Source of the DNA: Streptomyces sp. JJ66
GTDB lineage: Bacteria > Actinomycetota > Actinomycetes > Streptomycetales > Streptomycetaceae
DNA: 64,000 bases
Assembly (NCBI RefSeq): GCF_019303495.1
Contig: NZ_JAEVFI010000016.1
Location: 1-64,000 of the forward strand
Direction: 5' to 3'
Shown here: in pieces, positions 1-8,395 of the stretch
Numbering within the stretch: the stretch's first letter is position 1
How the letters are laid out: every line of letters begins with the position of its first letter
Program-made: the position numbers and the translations under genes
The notes under the pieces: generated by a model
Seen by the model: only the letters and a program-made list of their open reading frames with translations
What the model was told of the DNA's origin: nothing
The model's database searches: none

Positions 1-72
1 GGGGTCCCGGCCCGGGCGGGGCGCGGGGTCCCGGCCCGGGCGGGGCGCGGGGTCCCGGCCCGGGCGGGGCGC
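1..72. repeat. 24-bp tandem repeat at the left edge, three exact copies
   Basis: Three identical 24-bp units (1-24, 25-48, 49-72), each beginning GGGGTCCCGGCCCGGGC, run up to the window edge, so the array may continue to the left. A partial unit follows, and no gene is seen before the end of the flotillin-like gene at 174. Units are pure G/C-rich and contain the self-complementary core CCCGGGC. The role is unknown; it lies downstream of a leftward gene and could act in termination or be a neutral minisatellite. Confidence 0.85.
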
Positions 73-173
73 GGGGCGCTAGGTCCCGGGTGCCCGGGGG
101 TCAGCGCCTCGGCGCGGTCCGGCCACGCCGGGCGGGGCGGGACGCGCCTGGCCCGGCGTGGCCAAAGTGGTCG

Positions 174-1997
174 TTACTTCGCCAGCTTCGTCATCAGGTT
201 CGTCGCGGCCAGGTCGCGCAGGCCGTTCGTGCCCAGGGCGGCCAGCGCGGTCTTGGCGTCCTCGGTGAACGTGGAGTCCTTCTCGTCCAGCCACTTGGCC
301 GCGAGCGTCTGCACCGTGTCGCTGTGATCGACGAAGGCGTCCACGCCCTTGCCGGTGGAGATGGCGCCGACGAGGCGGTCGAAGAAGACGGAGTCGCCGC
401 CGACGATGTCGATGTTGGCCTTCTCCAGGCCCGCGCCGACGAGCGTGGCCTGGGCCTCGGCGATGTGCCGGTGGACGTTGACACCGGCGAGTCGGATCTC
501 CTTCTCCGCCTCCAGCCGCAGGCGGTACTCCTCGTGCTCGCGGCTGGCCTCGTCCAGCGCCGCCATGGCCGCCGCCTTCTCGGTCAGCCCCTCCGCCTCG
601 GCGCGGAACCTCTCGCGCAACGCCTCCGCCTCGGCCAGTCCGCTGGCGGCCTCGTCGGCCCGCTTGGCCTCCGCGAGCCGCAGCGCGGCCTCGGCGTCGA
701 GGTCGGCGGCCTTGCGGCGCGCCTCGGCGCGGGTGATCTCCTCGGCGGCGTGGTGCTGGGCGGCCTGTTCGGCGGCCTCGGCGGCCTTGATGTCCTTGAC
801 CAGCCGCTCCTGTGCCTGCGCCTCGGCGGCGATGATGAGCGCCTGCCGCTCGCGCTCGGCCTCCTCGACCGTGCGCAGCTTCTTGATCTCCTCCTCCTGC
901 TGGGCGACGGTCTTCTCCACCGCGATGCGCTCGCGGACCACGTCGGCGATGTCGCGGCGCTCGGCCTCGACCTCCTTCTCGGCGGCGATGCGGCGCAGTT
1001 CGGTCTCCCGGTCGCGGGCGATGACCTCCAGCAGGCGGTCCTTCTCGATGCGCTCGCGCTCGACGGCCTCGACCCGTTCGCGGTTGAGCTGGGCGACGGC
1101 GATCTCACGCTCGCGGTTCTCGTTGTGCACCCCGAGGGCTTCCTCGGTCTTCAGGTGCGCGGTCTGCGCGCGCAGCCGCTCCTCGGCCTGGACGCGGGCG
1201 GTCTCGGCCTCCTCCCGGGCGCGCACGGTGTCGATCTCGCGCTGCTGGCGTATCTCGGCGTCCGCCTGCCGGCGCTGGAGCTCCAGCACCGCCTCGCGGG
1301 CATCGACGTTCTGCCGGGTGATCTCCTTCTCCTCGGTGCGCTTGAACTCGTTGGTGCGCACGTTCTCGGTGGTGGTCAGCTCGGTGATGCGGCGGATGCC
1401 CTGCGCGTCGAGGATGTTGTTGCTGTCCAGGGCGGCCAGCGGCGTCTGTTCCAGGTGGTCGATGGCCGCGTCCTCCAGGCTGTAGCCGTAGAGGTCGGTG
1501 CCGATGAGGGCGATGACGCGGTCGCGGAACTCGTCGCGCATGGTGTAGAGGTCGGCGAAGTCCAGCTGCTTGCCGACGGTCTTGAGCGCCTCGGAGAACT
1601 TGGCGATGAACAGCGCCTGGAGCGTGGCGCGGTCGCTGGCCCGCTCCGTGCCGATGGACTGCGCGACCTTGATGACGTCCTCCTGGGTCTTGTTGACGCG
1701 GACGAAGAACGAGACGCGGATGTCGGCGCGGATGTTGTCCTTGCAGATCAGGCCCTCGTTGCCGGTGCGGCCGATCTCGATCGTCTTCACCGAGATGTCC
1801 ATCACCTCGGCCTTGTGCAGCACCGGCAGCACCACCGTGCCGGTGAAGGTGACATCGACCTTGCGCATCTTGGAGACGATGAGCGCCTTGCCCTGCGGCA
1901 CCTTGCGGAACAGCCGGCCGACGAGGAGGAGCAGCGCGAGGCCGATGAGCAGAACCACGGCGAGCAGTACGCCCAGGCCGGTGGAGATGGCATCCAT
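174..1997 (-). CDS. flotillin/SPFH-domain membrane scaffold protein
   Basis: This 607-residue protein has the flotillin (YuaG/FloT, YqiK) layout: one N-terminal membrane segment (about residues 5-27), an SPFH/band-7 domain (about 35-200, with the VPQGKALIVSK start), a very long Glu/Arg/Ala-rich coiled coil (about 205-500) and a glycine-containing C-terminal oligomerisation region. Flotillins form membrane microdomain scaffolds facing the cytoplasm. The ATG at 1997 begins directly with the hydrophobic segment. It lies 131 bp downstream of an NfeD-like gene on the same strand, the usual partner of flotillins (yuaF-yuaG, yqiJ-yqiK), which supports the call. The specific cargo cannot be read from sequence. 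Confidence 0.9.
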   Translation of the reverse strand: MDAISTGLGVLLAVVLLIGLALLLLVGRLFRKVPQGKALIVSKMRKVDVTFTGTVVLPVLHKAEVMDISVKTIEIGRTGNEGLICKDNIRADIRVSFFVRVNKTQEDVIKVAQSIGTERASDRATLQALFIAKFSEALKTVGKQLDFADLYTMRDEFRDRVIALIGTDLYGYSLEDAAIDHLEQTPLAALDSNNILDAQGIRRITELTTTENVRTNEFKRTEEKEITRQNVDAREAVLELQRRQADAEIRQQREIDTVRAREEAETARVQAEERLRAQTAHLKTEEALGVHNENREREIAVAQLNRERVEAVERERIEKDRLLEVIARDRETELRRIAAEKEVEAERRDIADVVRERIAVEKTVAQQEEEIKKLRTVEEAERERQALIIAAEAQAQERLVKDIKAAEAAEQAAQHHAAEEITRAEARRKAADLDAEAALRLAEAKRADEAASGLAEAEALRERFRAEAEGLTEKAAAMAALDEASREHEEYRLRLEAEKEIRLAGVNVHRHIAEAQATLVGAGLEKANIDIVGGDSVFFDRLVGAISTGKGVDAFVDHSDTVQTLAAKWLDEKDSTFTEDAKTALAALGTNGLRDLAATNLMTKLAK

Positions 1998-2128
1998 AGC
2001 GGAAGTCCTTAACGTGTGACGTGCGGGTGGTGCGGAGATGAGGACGAGGCGCGCGGCACCGCGGCTGCGGCTGTCAGCGCGCGGCCCGGAGGCAAACGGC
2101 GCTCACGTCCCGGGCCGGGGCGGGGCGG

Positions 2129-2800
2129 TCACGGCCCGGTATCCGGTGGTCCCAGGCCGAAGGGGGCGACGCGGAAGAACTCGCCCTCGGTGTCGTAGTC
2201 GTAGAGCAGCGCGGAGCTGCCGAGCTTCAGCCCGGCGGCGTCGGCGCCCTCGGCGCGGACCTGGACCACGGCGGTGGAGCCGTCCTCGGCGGCTACCTCG
2301 GCCTGCCCGAAGCCGGGGCCGACGCGGCCGGTGCGGATGGTGCCCACCCGGCCCACGAAGTCGGCCCGGGAGATGCCCACTTCGCCGGGGGCCAGGCGGC
2401 GCAGCGGGATGATCAAAAGGCGCGTCCCGGCCCAGGCGGCGAGCAGCGCGACGGGCAGCGTGAGGACGCGGAGCCAGGCGGCGTCGAACAGCGCCGTACC
2501 GCTCAGTGACGTGAACCAGGCAATCGCGACCAGCAGCGAGATGACGACCGTGACGGGCACGCCGCCCAGACCGAGCGCCGCCAGGCCCCCCGAAAACCCG
2601 GCGGCGTCCCCCGTTTCCCCCGTGTCGCCAAAACCCCCGGTGCCGACACCCTCCCCTCCTTCGTAGGCGTCGGTCCCGGGGATTTCAGCACCCCCCAGCA
2701 GCACCGCGAGCCAGTAGCCGACCACGACGACGAGCGCGAAGCCGAACAGGACGGCGGGGAACGCCAGCGCGGCGTCCCAGAATCCCCCGAATCCAGCCAT
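2129..2800 (-). CDS. NfeD/YqiJ-like membrane protein with C-terminal OB-fold
   Basis: The 223-residue protein has hydrophobic segments near residues 8-35, 75-100 and 108-130 and a soluble C-terminal domain of about 75 residues beginning at DFVGRVGTIRTG. That domain resembles the OB-fold of NfeD/YuaF/YqiJ proteins, which partner flotillins. I chose the ATG at 2800 because a purine-rich site (AGAGGGGGG) precedes it; an in-frame start 66 bp upstream lacks such a site. A Gly/Thr/Asp-rich loop links the first two membrane segments. The gene precedes the flotillin-like gene on the same strand, so the two probably form an operon for membrane organisation. Confidence 0.75.
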   Translation of the reverse strand: MAGFGGFWDAALAFPAVLFGFALVVVVGYWLAVLLGGAEIPGTDAYEGGEGVGTGGFGDTGETGDAAGFSGGLAALGLGGVPVTVVISLLVAIAWFTSLSGTALFDAAWLRVLTLPVALLAAWAGTRLLIIPLRRLAPGEVGISRADFVGRVGTIRTGRVGPGFGQAEVAAEDGSTAVVQVRAEGADAAGLKLGSSALLYDYDTEGEFFRVAPFGLGPPDTGP

Positions 2801-2939
2801 TGTCCTGCCCCCCTCTACCGGTTGCGGTGTGCGGCCATCGTGGCACTGGGTGTGGCCAGGCCGCACTGCCAGAAACCGGCAATGTTTATCGGTCTCTTAT
2901 GCCGTGTGCTGGTGCGCTCCACGGCGGCGTGGGCGCCGA

Positions 2940-4055
2940 TCAGAGCTCCTCGGCGGGCCAGCCCAGCAGGCGGGCGCCCATCGCGGCCGTCTCCAGGGAG
3001 TAGCGCTGGAGCGGGTCGCCGTGGTCGTAGCCGGTCAGCTCCTTCACGCGGGCGAGGCGGTAGGTCAGGGTGCGCACGCCCACGCCGAGGCGGCGGGCGG
3101 CCTCGGCGTTGACGTGGTTGGCCTGGGCGCAGGCCATCAGGGTGCGCACCAGTGGCTCGGCCCCGCCGCGCGCCTCGGTGAGCGGGCCGAGCACGGTGCG
3201 CACCAGGTCGGCCATCGCGCTGCGGTCGCGCAGCAGCACCGGGAAGACGAGCAGTTCGGAGGCGGTGAGGCGGACGGGGAGGAGGGAGAGCCGGTCGGCG
3301 ACGTGCAGGGCGTGCACCGCCTCCTCGTAGGAGAGCACCACCCCGCCGGGACCGGAGTGCTCGCGGCCGGCGACGACCCGGCGGGCGGCGACGTAGCCGG
3401 GACCCGGGTTTTCCGCCAGCCGGGCGAAGGCGTCCAGCACGGCCCGGTCCTCGCCGCTGGCGGCCACGCACACCACGCGTCCGTCCTTGGTGGTCAGCAG
3501 CGCGTCCCGGTCGCCGAAGCGGGCCAGCAGCTCGCGTTCGATGCGCCGGACGGTGGGGTGGACGTCGTCGTAGGTCTCGCCGGCCGGGCCCTCGGCGATG
3601 ACGACGGCGTGCGTGGCGGCCAGTCGCAGCCCGAACCGCTGCGCCCGCTCGGCGAGGCGGCCCAGGTCGCTGCGGCCGTGCAGCAGGTCATCGACGAACT
3701 CGCGCCGCTCGGCCTCCTCCTGGCGCACCGCGAGCCGCCGCGCCGCCTCGTGGCCCTCGCCGAGCGCGCCGATCGCCGCCTCCAGCGCGGCCAGGATGGC
3801 GTCACCGGTGCGGGCGCGTTCGGCGGCACCGGCCGAGCGCATGACGCCGGGCAGCGAACCCCACTGGGCCCGCGTCTCCCCCACGTACAGGCCGACCACC
3901 GCGCGCAGCTTGTGCCCGGCCTCCGCCGCCCGCTCCCCCAGCTCGCGGAACGCGTCCAGCTCGGCGCGGCGCGGCAGCCGTCCGGTGCTGGAGACCTCGG
4001 CCAGCAGCTTCGGGTAGTCCCCCAGGAAGCTGTTCGGTATCCCGGTACGTCGCAC
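2940..4055 (-). CDS. PucR/CdaR-type transcriptional regulator
   Basis: The 371-residue protein matches PucR-like regulators: a variable N-terminal part, a central GGDEF-like fold (about residues 140-300) and a C-terminal HTH_30-type helix-turn-helix (about 315-360, NHVNAEAARRLGVGVRTLTY). In streptomycetes such proteins often control purine or amino-acid catabolism or development, but no effector is identifiable here. The GTG start at 4055 follows the strong site GGAGAAGG. It is divergent from nhaA across a 365-bp region, so it might control nhaA or itself; no operator is obvious. Confidence 0.85.
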   Translation of the reverse strand: MRRTGIPNSFLGDYPKLLAEVSSTGRLPRRAELDAFRELGERAAEAGHKLRAVVGLYVGETRAQWGSLPGVMRSAGAAERARTGDAILAALEAAIGALGEGHEAARRLAVRQEEAERREFVDDLLHGRSDLGRLAERAQRFGLRLAATHAVVIAEGPAGETYDDVHPTVRRIERELLARFGDRDALLTTKDGRVVCVAASGEDRAVLDAFARLAENPGPGYVAARRVVAGREHSGPGGVVLSYEEAVHALHVADRLSLLPVRLTASELLVFPVLLRDRSAMADLVRTVLGPLTEARGGAEPLVRTLMACAQANHVNAEAARRLGVGVRTLTYRLARVKELTGYDHGDPLQRYSLETAAMGARLLGWPAEEL

Positions 4056-4315
4056 GCCTTCTCCTCACACCCCGTCTCGGTTCCCCCAGCCTGGCGGTCC
4101 GGCGGTGCCCTCCGGCATGGCCCGGCTCCGCGTCCGGCTGACGGCTCAGGTTAGGCGGCCGTAGGTGCGGGGCAGGTCACCGGCCGGGTCCGTGATCCGC
4201 GCCACAGAGCCGATGCGTCGCGGCGGGCGGTGGAGGTGGTACCCGCCGGTAGGGCGGCGTAGCTCACAATGAGCCTTGCGGTAAAGCCGTGACGTGCGGG
4301 TACGGTGATATGGAA

Positions 4316-4377
4316 CGCGTCAACGCGATCTTGGTGTGCCGGGAAGTCTGGTCGGCAGCACGAGCCCTCGTGCTTTT
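4316..4377 (+). promoter_or_regulatory. structured nhaA leader with terminator-like hairpin
   Basis: Within the 365-bp divergent region upstream of nhaA, three adjacent hairpins can be drawn on the + strand. The first is CGCG-TCAA-CGCG (4316-4327). The second is a TGCCG/CGGCA stem with an 11-nt loop (4337-4357). The third is AGCACGAG-CC-CTCGTGCT followed by TTT (4357-4377), which has the form of an intrinsic terminator and shares its first base with the previous stem. The last hairpin ends 31 bp before the ribosome-binding site of nhaA. This suggests an attenuator or ion-responsive leader, but no known riboswitch class was recognised. The rest of the gap (4056-4315) shows nothing clear. Confidence 0.45.
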
Positions 4378-4420
4378 ACGGTTCGCATGTCCGTCCGCTT
4401 TCCCCCCAGGAGGCCGCTCC

Positions 4421-5815
4421 ATGACGTCCACACCACCCCCGCCGCCGACGCAGAACCGGGTGTTCGCCCGGCCCGGTCTCAAAGAGCGGCGGCTGTTGGC
4501 GGACGCCCTGCGCACCGAGACCGCCGGTGGCCTGATCCTGCTGGGGGCGGCCGTCGTCGCGCTCATCCTGGCGAACACCCCGCTGTCCGAGCTGTACGAG
4601 AAGGTCAGCCACTTCCACTTCGGGCTGCCCGCCCTCAACCTGGACCTCTCCGTCGCGCACTGGGCCTCGGACGGACTGCTGACGATCTTTTTCTTCGTCG
4701 CCGGTATCGAGCTGAAGCGCGAACTGGTGGTCGGCGAGCTGCGGCGTCCGGCCGCCGCCGCCCTGCCGGTCGTGGCCGCGCTGGGGGGCATGATCGTGCC
4801 CGCGCTGTTCTACGTCGCCGTCAACGCGCCGTCGAACGGTGACCTGAACGGCTGGGCCGTGCCGATGGCCACCGACATCGCCTTCGCGCTCGGGGTCCTC
4901 GCCGTCATCGGCACCAACCTGCCCTCCGGCATCCGCGCCTTCCTGCTGACGCTCGCCATCGTCGACGACCTCGGCGCGATCATGGTGATCGCCGTCTTCT
5001 ACACCTCCACCCTGAACCTGTGGGCGCTGGCCGGTGCCATCGCCGGTCTGGCGGTGTTCTGGGCGCTGCACCACAAGCTGAACGTGCGCGGCTGGTACGT
5101 CTACGTGCCGCTGGCCGTCGTCATCTGGGCGCTGATGTACAACAGCGGCGTCCACGCGACGATCGCCGGTGTGGCCATGGGCATGCTGCTGCGGGTCAAG
5201 GAGCGCACGGGCGAGTCCGCCTCCCCGGCCGAGCACATCGAGCACCGGGTGCGGCCCATCTCGGCCGGGTTCGCGGTGCCGGTGTTCGCGCTGTTCGCGG
5301 CGGGGGTCAGCGTCTCGGGCTCGGCACTCGGCGAGGCGGCGAGCGAGCCGGAGGCCCTCGGCGTCGTGGCCGGCCTGTTCGCGGGCAAGATCATCGGCAT
5401 CTTCGGCGGCACCTGGCTGGCCGCCCGCTTCACCAAGGCCGAGCTGAGCGACGACCTGTCCTGGCCGGACGTGGCCGGGGTGTCCATGCTCGCGGGCATC
5501 GGCTTCACCGTCTCGCTGCTGGTCACCGAGCTGGCCTTCGACGACGCCGAGACCGTCGAGCACGTCAAGGCCGCCGTGCTGATCGCGTCCTTCCTGTCCG
5601 CCATCGTCGCGGCGATCCTGCTCAAGACCCGGGACCGGCACTACCGCCGGATCTGGGAGGAGGAGACCCGCGACGAGGACCACGACGGCATCCCCGACAT
5701 CGACCAGCGCGAAGAGGCCGAGCTGGCCGCACAGGCCGCCGCCCGCGAGGAGGCCGCGCGGCGCGGGGGCACCGCGTCCGACGACGGCGACGGTCCGGAC
5801 AGCCCCCGGCACTGA
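4421..5815 (+). CDS. nhaA: Na+/H+ antiporter NhaA
   Basis: The 464-residue integral membrane protein extrudes Na+ (or Li+) in exchange for protons. Family motifs are intact: FFVAGIELKREL, MATDIAFALG near residue 150 and IVDDLGAI near 181, whose paired aspartates correspond to the Asp163/Asp164 ion site of E. coli NhaA. About ten to twelve membrane helices are visible. The last 70 residues form a charged, Asp/Glu/Ala-rich cytoplasmic tail longer than in E. coli. The ATG at 4421 follows AGGAGG at 4408-4413, which rules out the longer upstream reading. Expression may be controlled by the hairpin leader just upstream. Confidence 0.95.
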   Translation: MTSTPPPPPTQNRVFARPGLKERRLLADALRTETAGGLILLGAAVVALILANTPLSELYEKVSHFHFGLPALNLDLSVAHWASDGLLTIFFFVAGIELKRELVVGELRRPAAAALPVVAALGGMIVPALFYVAVNAPSNGDLNGWAVPMATDIAFALGVLAVIGTNLPSGIRAFLLTLAIVDDLGAIMVIAVFYTSTLNLWALAGAIAGLAVFWALHHKLNVRGWYVYVPLAVVIWALMYNSGVHATIAGVAMGMLLRVKERTGESASPAEHIEHRVRPISAGFAVPVFALFAAGVSVSGSALGEAASEPEALGVVAGLFAGKIIGIFGGTWLAARFTKAELSDDLSWPDVAGVSMLAGIGFTVSLLVTELAFDDAETVEHVKAAVLIASFLSAIVAAILLKTRDRHYRRIWEEETRDEDHDGIPDIDQREEAELAAQAAAREEAARRGGTASDDGDGPDSPRH

Positions 5816-5874
5816 CCTCGCCGCCCCTCTCCGGCCGCCTCTTCCGGCCGTCCCCGCGCAGCCGCTGCCGCTGC

Positions 5875-7131
5875 TCAGCCGCCGCCCCCGCTCAGCTCCA
5901 GCCGGACGAAGCGGGGGCGGTAGAGCTCCACGTCGCGCTGCACGGCGGCCGTGGATGAGGTGACGTTGACGTCGTAGCTGAGCAGCAGCCCGTCGCCGCT
6001 GCTCAGCGCCGGGTGCGCCTGCGGGTTGTAGGCCACCGCCCCGGCCTGCTCGCCACCCTCGGGCAGCGGCGGCGTCAGCACGTCGGACGGGCCGTGCCAG
6101 GGTCCCTGCGGGTCGCACGCCCAGTACGAGGTGACGGTCGTCAGGCCGCGCCCGTCCGGGCCGCCCGCGTCGGTGGTCAGCAGCAGCCAGGTGCCGCCGT
6201 GCCGGGTGACGGTGTAGGTGTTGCTGGCGCCGCGCTCCGGGTCGCCGGACGGCTTCGCGCCCACCGGCAGCGGCGCGGCCCGGCCCGGGTCGGCCTGCCA
6301 GGCGGCGCCGTCCCAGTAGCGCCAGGCCGCGCGGTCGGCGAGGGCGCCGACGGGCACGCGGGCCACGTGGGCGCGCGCCGCCCGGCCCTGCGCGGTGCGC
6401 TCGTCGGCCCCGAACACGTACGTCCACTCCCCGTCGCGCACCGCCGAGGTGCCGTACAGCACGCGCTCGGCGGGGTCGGTGGAGGCGGGCACGTCGATCG
6501 GCTCGACGGACTCCACCGCCAGGTCCGGCAGGCTGAGCGTGGCCACCTCCGTCGCCCGCGGGATGCCGAACACCCACGGGCCGGTGCCTTCCTCCCGCTG
6601 CCACAGCAGCACGCGCACCACCCGCTCGTCTGACCCCGGCGCCCGCGGTTCGACGACACCCTGCACCGGCCAGCGCCACACCTCGCTCCCGTCGGCCGCC
6701 GCGAGCCCCGGGAACAGCGCCCCGGGTCCCGGCCCCAGCAGGGTGCGCTCCAGCGTGCCGTCCGGTGCCATCACCAGCCCCGCGTTGCGCACCCAGGCCG
6801 GGGACGCGTCCCGGGCGGGGCCGCCGAACGTCGTCTCGGGGTGTACGCGGTCCAGGAAGGTGTCCGCCGACAGCCACAGGGTGCGCCCGTCCGGCAGCCG
6901 CACCGACCGGCTCCCGTCACCCCCGGTCCAGTCGTCCAGCCGGCTGTTGTCGTCGCCGTAGCGGGCGAACTCGGCGGTCACCGCCCGCGCGGGCTCCCAC
7001 CCCCGCACACGGACCGGCTCGCAGGCGCCGCCCCCCTCGTGCTGGGGCCGCTCCCCGGGCAACGTGAGCACCAGAATGACCGCACACACGAGCACGACCA
7101 CCCCGCCCAGCAATACCACGGTCCGCCTCAT
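5875..7131 (-). CDS. membrane-anchored or secreted propeller-like protein (DUF4185/DUF5005 type)
   Basis: The 418-residue protein starts with RR and a hydrophobic stretch (residues 4-25), a signal anchor or Sec signal, then an extracytoplasmic domain. The segment YGDDNSRLDDWTGGDGS and the later LWLSADTF resemble bacterial five-bladed propeller proteins of the DUF4185/DUF5005 type, distantly related to glycoside hydrolases; no catalytic residues can be assigned. I took the ATG at 7131 because the membrane segment follows at once; a GTG 33 bp upstream is possible. It converges with nhaA (59 bp between stops). No partner genes are evident. Confidence 0.6.
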   Translation of the reverse strand: MRRTVVLLGGVVVLVCAVILVLTLPGERPQHEGGGACEPVRVRGWEPARAVTAEFARYGDDNSRLDDWTGGDGSRSVRLPDGRTLWLSADTFLDRVHPETTFGGPARDASPAWVRNAGLVMAPDGTLERTLLGPGPGALFPGLAAADGSEVWRWPVQGVVEPRAPGSDERVVRVLLWQREEGTGPWVFGIPRATEVATLSLPDLAVESVEPIDVPASTDPAERVLYGTSAVRDGEWTYVFGADERTAQGRAARAHVARVPVGALADRAAWRYWDGAAWQADPGRAAPLPVGAKPSGDPERGASNTYTVTRHGGTWLLLTTDAGGPDGRGLTTVTSYWACDPQGPWHGPSDVLTPPLPEGGEQAGAVAYNPQAHPALSSGDGLLLSYDVNVTSSTAAVQRDVELYRPRFVRLELSGGGG

Positions 7132-7212
7132 AACCCCGCACGATAAGCCGCCCCCCACCCGCACCCCATGAGACCCCGGTCACACCGCGCCGTCCCTCAG
7201 GAGGGATGCAAA

Positions 7213-7228
7213 CAACGACCGGTCGTTG
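7213..7228. promoter_or_regulatory. 16-bp perfect palindrome CAACGACCGGTCGTTG
   Basis: A gapless palindrome lies between the GNAT stop (7230) and the start of the leftward propeller-like gene (7131). Its position about 80 bp upstream of that start fits an operator for a dimeric repressor. It lacks a loop or T-tract, so it is less likely to be a terminator. Confidence 0.4.
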
Positions 7229-7229
7229 A

Positions 7230-8111
7230 TCAGAGTGTGCGGGTGCAGATGAAGCCGAGGGACGCGAGGTCTTCGGTTTGGCAGAGGCGGTCGGAGGCTC
7301 CGCCGACTTCGGTCTGGAGGAGTTGGTAGTCGGCTCCGTGGTGGTGGCCCCAGTTCATGGCGGCGCGCCACAGGGCCCGGCCATAGCCGTGGCCCCGGTG
7401 TTCGGGTTGAACGCCGAAGTACTGAGGGAGGAGCTGGGTTCGGCCTGCTGCGTCGGTGATTGTCTCCATGGGGCCGATGGCTCCGGCTACCCGGCCGTTG
7501 CGGGTGATGGTGAGGACGGGGCCGAGGTCACCGGTCTGTACCTGCTGGTGGAGGAAGTCGAACCCTTCGTTCTTCATGGCTTCGGCGAATGGAGCGAAGG
7601 AATGCCGGGCCGAGGGCGGGAGTTCGTCATAGGGCGTGACGTCAGCGTGGGCCGGGGTCTGTGGGCCTTTCTGGAAGGTCTTGAGCTGGAGGCGGGTGCC
7701 GGTGCCGAGCGCGTAGGTCTCGGGCTGGCCGGGGTCGAGGAACCAGACGAGGCGGGCTGCCGTGGCGTTGTGGTTCGCGGCGAGCTTGTGGGCCAGGTCG
7801 GCGGCTGTTGTGAGGCTGTCGGGTTCGCTGCCGTAGACGTGGACCTTGACGGTGGTGCGGTCGCCTCGCCGGGTGAGGGTGGGCAGGAGCGCGAGGCGTT
7901 CGTGGTGCACGACGTCTTCGCCCAGGAGGTGTTCGTTCTTGGGGCCGGGCCAGCGGCGGTCCTTGTCGTGGGGGAGGAAATCACCGGTTCCGGCGATGCG
8001 GGCGACGTCCTCGAAGAGGTCGGCGGTGACGGCGTCGGGGTGGACCGGGCCGAGGGTGGGGATGTACGGCACGGTCATCAAAGGCGTGATCTGGCCCCAG
8101 TGGATGCGCAT
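7230..8111 (-). CDS. GNAT-family N-acetyltransferase next to a RiPP-like peptide gene
   Basis: The 293-residue protein has an unassigned N-terminal half and a C-terminal GNAT domain. Acetyl-CoA-binding motif A is clear (VQPEHRGHGYGRALW, about 233-247). It is transcribed in the same direction as a 66-residue peptide gene 83 bp upstream, with a hairpin between them. The arrangement precursor-hairpin-enzyme is common in RiPP loci, so acetylation of the mature peptide or self-protection is possible, but this is inference. The start at 8111 is poorly supported by a ribosome-binding site; a second ATG at 8078 is an alternative. Codon use is slightly less GC-rich than in flanking housekeeping genes. 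Confidence 0.7.
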   Translation of the reverse strand: MRIHWGQITPLMTVPYIPTLGPVHPDAVTADLFEDVARIAGTGDFLPHDKDRRWPGPKNEHLLGEDVVHHERLALLPTLTRRGDRTTVKVHVYGSEPDSLTTAADLAHKLAANHNATAARLVWFLDPGQPETYALGTGTRLQLKTFQKGPQTPAHADVTPYDELPPSARHSFAPFAEAMKNEGFDFLHQQVQTGDLGPVLTITRNGRVAGAIGPMETITDAAGRTQLLPQYFGVQPEHRGHGYGRALWRAAMNWGHHHGADYQLLQTEVGGASDRLCQTEDLASLGFICTRTL

Positions 8112-8141
8112 GGCCGCACGCTACTCGTCTGCCGCACAGGG

Positions 8142-8175
8142 CTCAGGCCCTGGCGCGGATGCGTCAGGGCCTGAG
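8142..8175 (-). terminator. hairpin between peptide gene and GNAT gene
   Basis: A perfect 11-bp stem, CTCAGGCCCTG/CAGGGCCTGAG, encloses a 12-nt loop. It sits 20 bp after the stop of the leftward peptide gene and before the GNAT gene. It could be a partial terminator that makes the peptide transcript more abundant than the enzyme transcript. Confidence 0.6.
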
Positions 8176-8194
8176 CGGTGGTGACCAGCCAGGG

Positions 8195-8395
8195 TCAGTG
8201 GGGGTTGTCGTCGCCCGCGTTGCACGAGCACTTGAGGGCGTCCATCACCGTGTCGAGATCGGCTACCGGGGTGATCGTGGTGACCGCAGGTGCGGGCTCT
8301 TCAACGAGCCGCGTCGCGTAGGACAGGGAGCCGTGGGTGGGCAGGTCGTCTGGGAGGGGCCGCCTGGGGGCGATCTCGACGGGTACAGCCGTCAT
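8195..8395 (-). CDS. candidate RiPP precursor peptide, 66 residues
   Basis: The peptide begins MTAVPVEIAPRRPLPDDL and ends DALKCSCNAGDDNPH. This is a charged, Pro-rich leader followed by a short C-terminal segment with a Cys-Ser-Cys motif, the shape of a ribosomally made, modified peptide precursor. The ATG at 8395 is preceded by GGAAGGAAAAGG, and lies 4 nt after the stop of a radical-SAM SPASM tail, so the two were probably translationally coupled. A GNAT gene follows. I do not recognise the precursor family. If the maturase is lost, the peptide may now be unmodified or modified in trans. The coding call rests on the ribosome-binding site, the context and the precursor-like layout. Confidence 0.65.
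   Translation of the reverse strand: MTAVPVEIAPRRPLPDDLPTHGSLSYATRLVEEPAPAVTTITPVADLDTVMDALKCSCNAGDDNPH

Noticed and set aside
4376..6877. 833-codon minus-strand frame over nhaA and the propeller-like gene
   Set aside because: Arg/Gly/Ala-rich shadow; NhaA on the plus strand is unambiguous.
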